Shown: positions 9,631 to 19,729 of the stretch, piece after piece
Position numbering within the stretch: the stretch's first letter is position 1
How the letters are laid out: every line of letters starts with the position of its first letter
Assembly (NCBI RefSeq): GCF_000427335.1
Contig: NZ_ATMR01000095.1
Location: forward strand, 142,123-206,122
Source of the DNA: Winogradskyella psychrotolerans RS-3
GTDB taxonomy: Bacteria > Bacteroidota > Bacteroidia > Flavobacteriales > Flavobacteriaceae
Direction of reading: 5' to 3'
DNA length: 64,000 nucleotides
Notes under the pieces: model-generated
Databases searched by the model: none
Told to the model about the DNA's origin: nothing
What the model saw: only the letters and a program-made list of their open reading frames with translations
Program-made: the position numbers and the translations under genes

Positions 9631-10815
9631 ATGCATTTTAAAACGACATTTTTATTGGTTTTATTCGCCATTTCTTTAAGTGCGTGTTCCGCGCAAAAAC
9701 AAGAGGTGCCCGTGGTAAAACAAAAACTACCTGAGTTTTCTTGGGATAAAATGCCATTATATATGCATATGCGTAAATCCACGGCTTTCACAAAAAAAGA
9801 GATTACCTATCTTTCAAAATTTCCTTTAATAACGTTTGAAAAAACAACAGGAAGTAAATCATCAGGATCCACAGAAAAAGGCACTATTAAAGCGGCTAAA
9901 GCTGTAAAAAAAATAAATCCTAATGCCACAGTATTATACTACAAAAATGTGGTCATCAATTGGAAAGGTTATAAAGAAGATGAAGATTTCTTATACAAAC
10001 ATCGCGAGGCCTTATTAGTTAACGCCAAAGGCGAAAAAGCCTTAATGCCTAATGGTAAAACAGGATTCTTCGATATTTCAAAAGACTATGTTCGTGAGTA
10101 TTGGTTAAACCATGTAAAAAAGGTTACCGAAAGTCCATTTATTGATGGTGTGTTTTTAGATGCTAACATTAAAGTTTTAGTACCTGTCTTTTTTAATAGT
10201 CGTGTTGGTGAAGAAAAACGAGAGGCTATTAAAACAGGCTATTTGTCTATGATGGCAGATTTAGATACTCAAATAGGAAAAGATAATTTACTTATTGCCA
10301 ATATCATTCGCGTGCGTTCTGAATTTGAAGATTCAGGCAGAGCATACTTAAAATTCTTTGATGGATCGTACTTAGAAGGTTTTGAGCGTGGAAATTCTGG
10401 CATGAATTATGAAGATTACCTTGCAAAAGGGATCGAGGCCGTTCAAAAATCGGCTAGAGAAGGCAATGTGATTGCTATGTCTCTCGGCATTGGTAAAGGA
10501 TTAAAAAATGCAGTAGCTGGTATTGATGATGCTAGGAAAAAAGTAAACATAAATGAAGATTTTACAAAACGCTTAGATTATCTATTGGCTATTTTTCTGG
10601 TTTGTGCCGAAAAATACAGCTACGTCTATCCTCATGATGGCTATGGTGTTGGGAGTTCTGCCGTTTGGCTTAAAACCTTTCCGCAGTATGAGAAAAAACT
10701 AGGCGCACCAAAAGGCTATGCGAAACGTGAAGGCTACATTTACACAAGATCTTTTGAACATTTAGACGTTACTTTAGATATACAAAACAAAACAGCCCAA
10801 TTAGATTGGAAATAA
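9631..10815 (+). CDS. Putative glycoside hydrolase lipoprotein (paralog 2 of 3)
   Basis: A 394-aa lipoprotein with lipobox LSAC. Same family as the products at 1645 and 23964: FSW near residue 35, a strand ending DGVFLDA (candidate catalytic Asp), GSYLEGFE with a conserved Glu where the paralogs have IEHFG or FEHYG, and a closing LDVTLDIQNKTAQLDW strand. The His after the conserved Glu is replaced by Gly here, so this copy may differ in substrate. It follows the GH29 gene by 29 bases in the same operon. A TIM-barrel hydrolase acting on fucose-rich oligosaccharides is inferred from fold pattern and context only. Confidence 0.78.
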   Translation: MHFKTTFLLVLFAISLSACSAQKQEVPVVKQKLPEFSWDKMPLYMHMRKSTAFTKKEITYLSKFPLITFEKTTGSKSSGSTEKGTIKAAKAVKKINPNATVLYYKNVVINWKGYKEDEDFLYKHREALLVNAKGEKALMPNGKTGFFDISKDYVREYWLNHVKKVTESPFIDGVFLDANIKVLVPVFFNSRVGEEKREAIKTGYLSMMADLDTQIGKDNLLIANIIRVRSEFEDSGRAYLKFFDGSYLEGFERGNSGMNYEDYLAKGIEAVQKSAREGNVIAMSLGIGKGLKNAVAGIDDARKKVNINEDFTKRLDYLLAIFLVCAEKYSYVYPHDGYGVGSSAVWLKTFPQYEKKLGAPKGYAKREGYIYTRSFEHLDVTLDIQNKTAQLDWK

Positions 10816-10845
10816 ACGAACCCTTAAATATTTATATATAAAAAA

Positions 10846-12726
10846 ATGAAATCACTTTTAACATCACTTACAATTTTATTGTGCTTTTCTAACTATGTAA
10901 TTAGTCAAGAAAAGAAAGATTTAGTAAAACCTAATATTGTTATCTTTTATGTTGATGATTTAGGTTGGCAAGACACAGAACTCAATGATTTAGATGAGCC
11001 AACACCTTGGGAAACACCAAATATAATTGCACTTGCAAAAGAAGGAATCAATTTCACCAATGGCTACTCGCCTGCTCCAACTTGCGCTCCATCAAGAGCT
11101 GCACTGCTTTCTGGTTTGCACCCAACTAAAACAGGTGTAACACATGTAAGTGGAGGCACTTTACCTAAAACCACTAAACGTTCTAATTATGTGACGCCGT
11201 ATTACCCTATAGGATTAATGCCTGAAAACTTCACCATTGCAGAAGCATTAAAAATGAATGGCTATACAACCGGACATGTAGGGAAATGGCATGTAGGAGC
11301 TCTTGACATTCAAAAATCAACGAATCAAGGTTTCGATTTTGCTTACGAATCTAGAGGTGCACACCAAGGACCTAAACGAGAAAAAAACCGTATCAACAAT
11401 TTTGCAACCCATGATAAAGGAGATGCTTACCGTTTAAGTGATGAAAAATATCCTCCGTTTACAAAATCATCTCCAAACGGCATTTCGTATCCTAAAGATA
11501 TGGTTACTGAAAAAGCACTTGAGTTTATTAAATCTAGTAAAGACGAGCCGTTCTTTTTATACTTAGCACATTGGTTGGTTCATGCACCTATTCATACTAA
11601 GAATAAGGAGTTATTACAATACTACAGTGATAAATTAGGGGTAGAAATGCCAACCAAGGATATTCCAATTAAAACAGGTGGACAAACCAACCCATTTTAC
11701 GGCGCTATGGTAACGACTTTAGATTGGAGTTTAGGACGTGTGGTAGATTTATTAAAGACAACAGACGATCCAAGAAACCCAGGTAAAAAGCTAATTGAAA
11801 CCACTTATATTATTTTTTCTTCGGACAACGGAGGTGTAGAAAAAGCCAATGGAGATATCGTTACAGATAATTACCCTTTAGACCAAGGTAAAAAATATGC
11901 ACAAGAAGGTGGTATTAGAGTGCCTATGGTGATAAGTGGCCCTCATATTCCTAAAGACAAAACTCAAGATGTATTGATTAATCAATTAGACTTTTTTCCA
12001 ACACTATTAAACCTTACAAACAGTACTGTACCTGAAGAGTATGGTTCAGATTTAGATGGTTTAGATATTTCTGGGGTGTTATTGAATAATGATAAGACCG
12101 TTAAAGATGCGTCAGGACATGAAAGAGAAGATTTATGGTGGCATTTTCCTCACAATACAGATTCTCAGATGCAATCTGCACTTAGACATGGCGAGTACAA
12201 ATTATACAAAAATTTAATTCCTGATACTTATGAATTATACCGTTTGTATAAAAATGGAAAACGCGAAGATTTAGAAGAAAAGCATAATATTGCAGCACAA
12301 AATCCAGAAATCGTTAAGGACTTATCTGCAAGATTAGAAACATATTTAGAAGATTATAATGCACAAATGCCTTATAAAGATCCTTCAAAATTTAAAGGTG
12401 AGGATGTAGCATCTATTCCTGTTATTACGAATGATGCGTTTGATGCTAAATCTCAAAGCGTAACTATCTCCATAGAAAAAGGAAAATCAAAGATTGTAGA
12501 AGCTTATGCACTTGTAAGAATTGTAAACGCGAATTTAAAAAAGAAGAACGGTAAAAATGGAAAGTTAGGAAAACACGATTCAACCTTAATAAAAATACCA
12601 TTAGAATCTAGCAAAAATAATTTAGAGTACACGTTTACTATTCCTGAAGACATCATAGAATACGGTGTTATCTTAATCGATGAAAATCGTTTTATGGTAA
12701 AAAGTGACTTTCATAAAATCAACTAA
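10846..12726 (+). CDS. S1-family sulfatase, long form, tandem copy 1
   Basis: A 626-aa secreted sulfatase with signal peptide ending NYVISQ. Visible motifs: YVDDLGWQD (metal Asp pair about 37-38), CAPSR with formylglycine Cys80, GKWHVG, SSDNGG. After the catalytic domain (to about 510) there is an extra beta-rich domain of about 110 residues ending DENRFMVKSDFHK. The same architecture occurs at 12798, 48121, 50244 and 57776. It is very similar along its whole length to the next gene, so the two look like a tandem duplication. The gap to the preceding gene is 30 bases, to the next about 70. Confidence 0.94.
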   Translation: MKSLLTSLTILLCFSNYVISQEKKDLVKPNIVIFYVDDLGWQDTELNDLDEPTPWETPNIIALAKEGINFTNGYSPAPTCAPSRAALLSGLHPTKTGVTHVSGGTLPKTTKRSNYVTPYYPIGLMPENFTIAEALKMNGYTTGHVGKWHVGALDIQKSTNQGFDFAYESRGAHQGPKREKNRINNFATHDKGDAYRLSDEKYPPFTKSSPNGISYPKDMVTEKALEFIKSSKDEPFFLYLAHWLVHAPIHTKNKELLQYYSDKLGVEMPTKDIPIKTGGQTNPFYGAMVTTLDWSLGRVVDLLKTTDDPRNPGKKLIETTYIIFSSDNGGVEKANGDIVTDNYPLDQGKKYAQEGGIRVPMVISGPHIPKDKTQDVLINQLDFFPTLLNLTNSTVPEEYGSDLDGLDISGVLLNNDKTVKDASGHEREDLWWHFPHNTDSQMQSALRHGEYKLYKNLIPDTYELYRLYKNGKREDLEEKHNIAAQNPEIVKDLSARLETYLEDYNAQMPYKDPSKFKGEDVASIPVITNDAFDAKSQSVTISIEKGKSKIVEAYALVRIVNANLKKKNGKNGKLGKHDSTLIKIPLESSKNNLEYTFTIPEDIIEYGVILIDENRFMVKSDFHKIN

Positions 12727-12797
12727 ATAAGAAGCGTTGAATGTGATATTGTATAGATTTAAATTACAGTATGACATTTGCTTTAATTATATATAAA

Positions 12798-14681
12798 ATG
12801 AAAAATAACAGAACATTCTTAGCCTTAGTACTATTGGCCTTTTTAGCCTCTAACTATGGTAATAGTCAGGAAAAAGAGAATTTAATAAAGCCTAACGTCA
12901 TTATATTTTACGCTGATGATTTAGGCTGGCAAGACGTAGAGTTAAACGATTTAGACGAACCTTGTGCGTGGGATACTCCAAACATTAAAGCATTAGCAAA
13001 AGACGCCATCAATTTTACAAATGGCTATTCTCCTGCACCTACTTGTGCTCCGTCTAGATCTGCACTTTTAAGCGGATTGCATCCTGCTAAAACAGGAATA
13101 ACCAATGTTAGTGGCGGAGGAATCCCTAAGGCTCAGAGATCGGAAAAATATATGAGTCCTTATTTTCCAGAAGGATTAATGCCTGAAAACTTCACGATTG
13201 CTGAAGCTTTAAAAATGAATGGTTATAGAACAGGACATGTTGGAAAATGGCATGCAGGAGCACTTCAGATTCAAAAATCAACCAATCAAGGTTTTGATTT
13301 TGCACATGAATCTAGAGGAGCACATCAAGGACCTAAAGGAGCTAAAAATCGCTTAAATGCTTTTGCAACACATGATAAAAATGATGCGTATCGTTTAAGT
13401 AAAGAAAAATACTTTCCTTTCACAAAGGAATCGCCTAACGGAATTTCATATCCAACAGACGCAGTTACTGAAAACGCTCTAAAATTTATAGAAAACAACA
13501 AAGAGGAACCGTTCTTTTTATATTTAGCACATTGGATGGTGCACTATCCTATTCACTCTAAAAACCGTGAATTATTAGACTATTATTGTGATAAATTAGG
13601 AGTAGAGCTTCCAGAGGCAGATACTGAATGGACTAAAGAAGGTCAGAATAATCCTTATTTTGGAGCTATGGTTACTACCTTAGATTGGAGTTTAGGTCGC
13701 GTAGTCGATTTGTTAAAGAAAACAGATGACCCAAGAAATCCAGGCAAAAAATTATACGAAACAACTTACATCATCTTTTCATCTGATAATGGTGGAGCGG
13801 AAACTCGTAGAGCAGAAGTAATGTCTGATAATGCTCCTTTAGATAAAGGAAAAAAATATTCGGAAGAAGGCGGAATTAGAGTCCCAATGCTTATATCGGG
13901 ACCAAATATTCCAAAAGGAGAAACAAAAGATGTTTTAATCAATCAGTTAGATTATTACCCTACTGTTCTTAGCCTTACCAATAGTAAAATACCTGCTAAA
14001 TATAGTTCTGATTTAGATGGACTAGATATTTCAGGTGTCTTATTAAAGAATGAAAAGGAAGTCTTAAATAAAGATGGGAAACCAAGAGAAGATTTATGGT
14101 GGCATTATCCTTATGGTGGCGAGACTAAAAACCAGTCTGCTATACGATCTGGCGACTATAAGTTATATAAAAACTTTATCACTGGTAATTATGTATTGCA
14201 TCGTTTGTATAAAGATGGAAAACGACTTGACTTAGAAGAAAAGTTCGATATCGCTAAACAAGAACCAGAAATCACGAAAGCGCTTGCTGAAAAATTAGAA
14301 AAATATCTAAAAGATTATGATGCTAAATTGCCATATAAAGAACCTTCAAAATTTAAAAATGATAAGGATGTAACTGCGATTCCTGTTATTGTTAACGATA
14401 CTTTTGATGCTGCATCACGTAAAGTTGCTATTCAATTAGAAAAAGAAAACTCTAATGTAGTTGAAAGTTATGCACTTGTAAAAATATCAGATAAGGCTAA
14501 AGCAAGAAAAAAAGGCAAGAAAAGTAAAGTGAAATCTACGTATATCAGAATACCTGTAGACGCTGGTAAAAATAATTTAGAATACACGTTTACGGTTCCT
14601 AAAGAAGCCATAGAATATGGTATCATCCTAATTGATGAAAATCGATTTATGGTAAAAAGTGAGTTTCATAAAGTAAAATAA
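12798..14681 (+). CDS. S1-family sulfatase, long form, tandem copy 2
   Basis: A 627-aa secreted sulfatase. The ATG at 12798 is chosen because it opens the signal peptide (ending NYGNSQ); the frame upstream to 12771 adds only a few residues. Motifs: YADDLGWQD, CAPSR with Cys83, GKWHAG, SSDNGG, and the C-terminal beta domain ending DENRFMVKSEFHK. It mirrors the preceding gene almost segment by segment but with many substitutions, including around the substrate side of the active site (TEWTKEGQNNPYFGAM against IKTGGQTNPFYGAM), so the copies may have split in specificity. Confidence 0.94.
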   Translation: MKNNRTFLALVLLAFLASNYGNSQEKENLIKPNVIIFYADDLGWQDVELNDLDEPCAWDTPNIKALAKDAINFTNGYSPAPTCAPSRSALLSGLHPAKTGITNVSGGGIPKAQRSEKYMSPYFPEGLMPENFTIAEALKMNGYRTGHVGKWHAGALQIQKSTNQGFDFAHESRGAHQGPKGAKNRLNAFATHDKNDAYRLSKEKYFPFTKESPNGISYPTDAVTENALKFIENNKEEPFFLYLAHWMVHYPIHSKNRELLDYYCDKLGVELPEADTEWTKEGQNNPYFGAMVTTLDWSLGRVVDLLKKTDDPRNPGKKLYETTYIIFSSDNGGAETRRAEVMSDNAPLDKGKKYSEEGGIRVPMLISGPNIPKGETKDVLINQLDYYPTVLSLTNSKIPAKYSSDLDGLDISGVLLKNEKEVLNKDGKPREDLWWHYPYGGETKNQSAIRSGDYKLYKNFITGNYVLHRLYKDGKRLDLEEKFDIAKQEPEITKALAEKLEKYLKDYDAKLPYKEPSKFKNDKDVTAIPVIVNDTFDAASRKVAIQLEKENSNVVESYALVKISDKAKARKKGKKSKVKSTYIRIPVDAGKNNLEYTFTVPKEAIEYGIILIDENRFMVKSEFHKVK

Positions 14682-14710
14682 TTAAACGTTAAATAATAGA
14701 AATAGGAATC

Positions 14711-16189
14711 ATGAAAACTATAGTTATTAACTGTTGCTTGTGCTTCCTATTTTTGTTTCAAATTGGTTATGCTCAAAAGCATTCTAAACCATTAAAAAAC
14801 AGCAGACCCAACATCATCTTTGTCATGACAGATGATCAAGGGATGGGTGATTTTTCCTGTATGGGAAACCAAGTCGTAAAAACCCCAAATATTGATGCCT
14901 TCTATGAAAAATCAACACGTTTTACAGAATATCATGTAAGTCCTACTTGCGCACCAACACGCGCTGCGATTATGAGTGGACGACACGAATTTAGAGTTGG
15001 TGTTACTCATACGATTCTAGAGCGCGAACGCATGGCTTTAGATGTACACACGCTTCCGCAAGTCTTGCAATCTGCAGGTTACCAAACCGGATTGTTTGGC
15101 AAATGGCATTTGGGCGATGCAGATGAATACCTCCCACAAAACAGAGGTTTTAATGAAGTGTTGATGCATGGTGCTGGTGGAATTGGGCAAGTAAATCTTG
15201 GAGATTTCCCACCTAATAAAGACAACGTGTATTTTGATAATGTTTTACTTCACAATGAAACTATTGTAAAAACCAAGGGCTTTTGTACGGATGTGTTTTT
15301 CGATGCGGCTATGGCTTGGACAAAAGAACAAATTAATACGAAAACACCTTACTTCACATACCTTTCACTTAATGCACCGCACGCACCTTTGGTGGCTCCT
15401 GAAACCTATAAAAAACGTTTTTTAGAATTAGGATATGATGAAGGTACTGCGAGTAGATATGGGATGATTGAAAATATTGATGACAATTTTGGAAGGTTAA
15501 TGAGTAAACTTGAAGAATGGGATGCCTTAGACAATACGTTAGTCATTTTCACCACAGATAATGGAGCTACACATTTAAGAGGCACTTTGAATGGGGAAAA
15601 CGTAAGGCATTTTAATGCAGGTTTGAAAGGTGGAAAAAATTCACCTTACGAAGGTGGTGATCACGTCCCACTTTTCTTGTATTGGAAAGGTGTTTTAACT
15701 GAAGGAAAAGACATTAACCAACTTACAGCACACTTAGATTTATACCCGACCTTTGCGGAATTAACTGGAGCTAAGCTACCAGAAACAATGCAGCCTTTAG
15801 AAGGTTTGTCATTAATCCCTTTATTAGAAAATACAGCGGTAAACTGGGAAGACCGTTTACTATTTGTGCATTGTGGACGCTGGAAAACCGGAATGGTCAA
15901 CGAAGCCAAATACACTAAAATGGCTATAAGAAGTCAGCAATGGCGTTTTGTAAATAATGCCGAATTGTACAATGTTGCTAAAGATCCAGGAGAAACTAAA
16001 AATGTTGCGGCTGAATATCCTGAAGTGATTGCCAAATTTCAACAACCTTATAACGATTGGTGGTCCACCTCTATTCCACTCATGGTAAACGAAAACAGAA
16101 AGCGCGTTAAACAGCAACCGTTACATGTTAAATACTATAAGCAATTAGAGGAGCAAGGAATTTTAGAATGGAATCCGAAAATTGATTAA
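14711..16189 (+). CDS. S1-family sulfatase
   Basis: A 492-aa secreted sulfatase with signal peptide ending QIGYAQ. Motifs: VMTDDQGMGDF (about 38-47), CAPTR with Cys80, GKWHLGD, and TTDNGATH near 280. It has no C-terminal beta domain. Sequence around the active site (PTCAPTRAAIMSGRHEFRVG) sets it apart from the other sulfatases here, so it probably takes a different sulfate group. It lies 29 bases after the long-form pair, and the following GH29 begins about 13 bases after its stop. Confidence 0.93.
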   Translation: MKTIVINCCLCFLFLFQIGYAQKHSKPLKNSRPNIIFVMTDDQGMGDFSCMGNQVVKTPNIDAFYEKSTRFTEYHVSPTCAPTRAAIMSGRHEFRVGVTHTILERERMALDVHTLPQVLQSAGYQTGLFGKWHLGDADEYLPQNRGFNEVLMHGAGGIGQVNLGDFPPNKDNVYFDNVLLHNETIVKTKGFCTDVFFDAAMAWTKEQINTKTPYFTYLSLNAPHAPLVAPETYKKRFLELGYDEGTASRYGMIENIDDNFGRLMSKLEEWDALDNTLVIFTTDNGATHLRGTLNGENVRHFNAGLKGGKNSPYEGGDHVPLFLYWKGVLTEGKDINQLTAHLDLYPTFAELTGAKLPETMQPLEGLSLIPLLENTAVNWEDRLLFVHCGRWKTGMVNEAKYTKMAIRSQQWRFVNNAELYNVAKDPGETKNVAAEYPEVIAKFQQPYNDWWSTSIPLMVNENRKRVKQQPLHVKYYKQLEEQGILEWNPKID

Positions 16190-16202
16190 AATATCATCCA
16201 AA

Positions 16203-18082
16203 ATGAATTTAATAATGCGTCCGTATAAAAAGAGATTAAGAATTTATAGTATTGTATTTTCAATGTTTTTAGTTACTGTATCCTGTAAAAAAAAGGAGGA
16301 TACTACTGTGTCGATTGAAAAACCATTCCACCAAACTAATCATTGGATAGTATTAGAAAAAACGGATGCTTCTAAAGAAGGAAATACATTTTCTTGGGAT
16401 TTTAATGTGAAACAGCCTTCAGACTATGTGCTTCAAATAGTTTCAAAAAACGAATCTTATAAGGATAAAGATGTTGCAAAAGTAAAAATTGAGGAACAAG
16501 CATTTGAAGAACCTTTATTGAAAAGCTATATTATCAATTCGAACGACATAGTTTCCGAATTCAAAAACAAAATTCCATATAAAAACACAGGAAAACAGAC
16601 GCTTTCCATAACAACCGATGCTGATTTTAAAAACCTAAGAATAATTCCGCATTATAAAAAACCAATTGGTTCTGGAGAACATCATCAAGAATGGTTAACC
16701 ATGCACCAATCTGCTGAGAAGCAAATAGCGCTTAAACGGTTTAAAGAAGCCAAGTTTGGTATGTTTATACATTGGGGATTATACTCTCAAGCTGGAGGTG
16801 TTTGGAAAGGCACTAAAATAAATAACGCACCACATCCAGGACCAAAAGTTGCAGAATGGTTAATGTATGCGTTTCAAATTCCTAGAGAAGAATACAAAGC
16901 ATTAGCCAAAACCTTTAATCCCGATAAATCCTTTGCGCAAAATGTGGTAAAATTAGCTAAGGATGTTGGTATGAAATACATCGTTATCACTTCAAAACAT
17001 CATGATGGTTTTGCGTTATTCGATTCAAAACATTCTGAATTTGATATGGTTGACGCCACACCTTATAAAGCAGATATTATTAAGGAGCTTTACAACGCCT
17101 GTTTAGCAGAAGGCATAGATTTTGGCGTGTATTATTCGCATGGTAATGATTGGATGGATGGCACAGATGGGAATTATGCTAACGTAAAAAAGTAAATGAT
17201 TCTTTAGGTATTTATACACATCCAACTGGTAAAAATTTATGGGATCCAAGTGAAAACACACATGAAGAATATCTAAAAAACAAAGCCTATCCTCAAATAA
17301 AAGAGCTTATAACCATGCTACCAGAATTGCGTTTAATTTGGTTTGATGGCACAGGTTTTACTACGGAAGAACAAGCATTTCAGTTTTATAAACTCGTTTA
17401 TGATATGAATCCAAACGTTTTAGTTAACCGAAGAGTGGGTTATGCCTTTGGAGATTATTTGGATGCTGGAGACAATAAGATTCCTTCGGCTTCAGAAAAG
17501 CTAGAAAAGTATTGGGAAACCTGTGGAACAACTAACAATTCTTGGGGTTATAAATCCTATGACGACGATTGGAAAAGCCCAAAAGAACTGCTCTACTACT
17601 TTGTAGATATTCTATCTAAAGGTGGAAACTATCTATTGAATATTGGTCCTGACGGAAAAGGTCAAGTGCCCGAAACCAGTGCAGAAAACTTGCGCGACAT
17701 GGGCAAATGGATTCATCAAAATGCAGATGCTATTTATGGAACAACCCGTTGGAAAACACCAAACGAAGGCCAAGAAGAAACATTATTAGATGGTACAGGT
17801 CATAGAGCAGCTAAAGGTTTTCAACGAAATTTCACGTCTAAAGATTTTTGGTTCACGACTAAAGGAAACAAGGTTTACGCTATTTCACTCACCCATACAG
17901 AAGGAGAAATTCTAATAAAATCATTAAAAGAAGGTGAAGGAGATATTGAACATGTAAAACTATTAGGAAGCGAAAAAGCTCTTAGTTGGGATCAAAATGA
18001 AAACGGCTTACAAACTACAGTAACAGATATACCTACAGATGCCTTAGGTTATGTTATTGAAGTAACTTTAAAAAACAATTAA
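16203..18082 (+). pseudogene. GH29 alpha-L-fucosidase, frameshifted
   Basis: Two open segments in different frames (to 17195, then on) encode one GH29 fucosidase. The first carries a lipoprotein signal (VTVSC), an N-terminal beta domain, FGMFIHWGLYSQ and TSKHHDGFALFDS; the second carries LRLIWFDG, with the nucleophile Asp codon at 17345, and the C-terminal beta domain. Translating across the join, one extra A in the six-A run at 17186-17191 restores a continuous reading (VKKVNDSLGIYTHPTG). So one base is missing from an A run, either a true frameshift or a base-calling error. The frame opens at 16182, overlapping the upstream stop; the ATG at 16203 (or MRP just after) gives a better signal peptide. 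Confidence 0.82.
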
Positions 18083-18090
18083 ATAAAATT

Positions 18091-19697
18091 ATGAAAACTA
18101 AAACAACTCAAATACTTATAATTAGTAGTCTGTTATTGGCTTCACATTTTATACTTACAAGTTTTGATAATAACGACATTACAGAACAACCGAAACCTAA
18201 ACAACCAAACATTATATACATTCTAGCAGATGATTTAGGAATTGGTGATTTAAGCATCTATAATGAAAATAGTAAAATTCAGACCCCTCATTTAGATCAA
18301 ATGGGCAAAGAAGGTATGATGTTTACAGATGCGCATACCTCTTCTTCGGTATGTACACCAACACGATACGGCATCTTAACTGGAAGATATAATTGGCGTA
18401 CGCCTTTGAAAGAATTTGTCACTTGGGGAAATTCACCTAGTTTAATTCAGAAAAACAGATTAACAGTGGCACAGATGCTAAAAAATAAGGGCTATAAAAC
18501 AGCAAGTATTGGAAAATGGCATTTGGGTTTAAACTGGACGATGAAAAACAACAGCAAAGAGTTTGATCATTTTTCAGACAAATCCAATCGTTTTAATTTT
18601 AAAGATATTGATTATAGTCAGCCTTTAAAGTTTGGACCTAATGACATGGGCTTCGATTATTCTTATATGATTTCAGCATCCCTAAACATGCCACCTTTTG
18701 TGTATATAGAAAATAATAAGGCCACCATGGTACCAACAGGAATTTCGGCTCAAACCAAAAAACAATCACCCTATGCCACTTGGATTAGAGGAGACATTGC
18801 GGATGATTTTAAACATGAAGATGTACTACCAAACGTTGTAGATAAATCTATTTCTTTTATTAAGGAAAATGCCAATAAAGACCAACCGTTTTTTATGTAC
18901 ATTCCTTTGCCTTCTCCACATAATCCCGTGTTACCAATTGCACCGTGGAAAGGTCAAAGCGACATTAAAAGCCCTTATGCCGATTTTGTAATCATGATAG
19001 ATGATTTAATGGGTCGTATTTTTGAAACACTAAAAGCACAAGGCATTGACGAAAACACATTAGTCATCTTTACTAGCGATAACGGTTTTGCTACTACTAA
19101 CGATTTAAAAACCTTGCGACAAAAAAACACAGTCCAAGTTATGTGTATAGTGGTTATAAAGGAAGTTATTTAGAAGGAGGTCACAGAGTCCCATTTTTAG
19201 TGAAATGGCCAGGAAAAATAAAACCAAATTCGGTTTCAGAAGCCACCATATGTACTACGGATTTTATGGCAACATGTGCAGATATTATTGGTTATGATTT
19301 TAAGGATAATGAAGCTGAAGACAGTTTTAGCATGATGCCTTTATTAACCAATGAAGGCGATTATTTAAGAGATGCCACTATTCATCATGACAAGTATGGT
19401 GTTTTTGCTATTAGGAAAGGAGATTGGAAATTAATTGTATCTCCAAACTCAGGTATTATGGCATCTGGAGAGACAAAAATACATAAAGATGTTACTGCGG
19501 AAGAAATTCTATACAATTTAAAAAAGGACGTTAAAGAGAAAAATAACGTTGCCAATCAATTCCCTGAAAAAGTTAAGGAATTAAAAGCAATTCTAATCCA
19601 ACACATACAAAATGGCAGAAGTACACCTGGAAAAGTTCAAAAAAACGATGCTATTTCAGGAGAATGGCCTCAAGCAAAGTTTGCTTTAAAAAAATAA
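18091..19697 (+). pseudogene. S1-family sulfatase, frameshifted
   Basis: Two overlapping open segments form one sulfatase. The first has the signal segment, LADDLGIGD, CTPTR with Cys88 and GKWHLG; it then runs into TSDNG and loses frame. The second resumes with YKGSYLEGGHRVPF and the C-terminal part. Adding one A to the seven-A run at 19121-19127 joins them, and the distance from DNG to GGHR then becomes 30 residues, exactly as in the intact relative at 22451. The gene belongs to the CTPTRYGI group with 99, 19730 and 22451. It starts 8 bases after the GH29 gene. Confidence 0.83.
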
Positions 19698-19729
19698 TTT
19701 AAGCCACAATAATTATATTAAAAGAACGA

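Noticed and set aside
16182..16203. Start of the GH29 gene at the first in-frame ATG (16182) overlapping the sulfatase
   Set aside because: The later ATG gives a proper lipoprotein signal peptide; the overlap start adds a charged stretch ahead of it.
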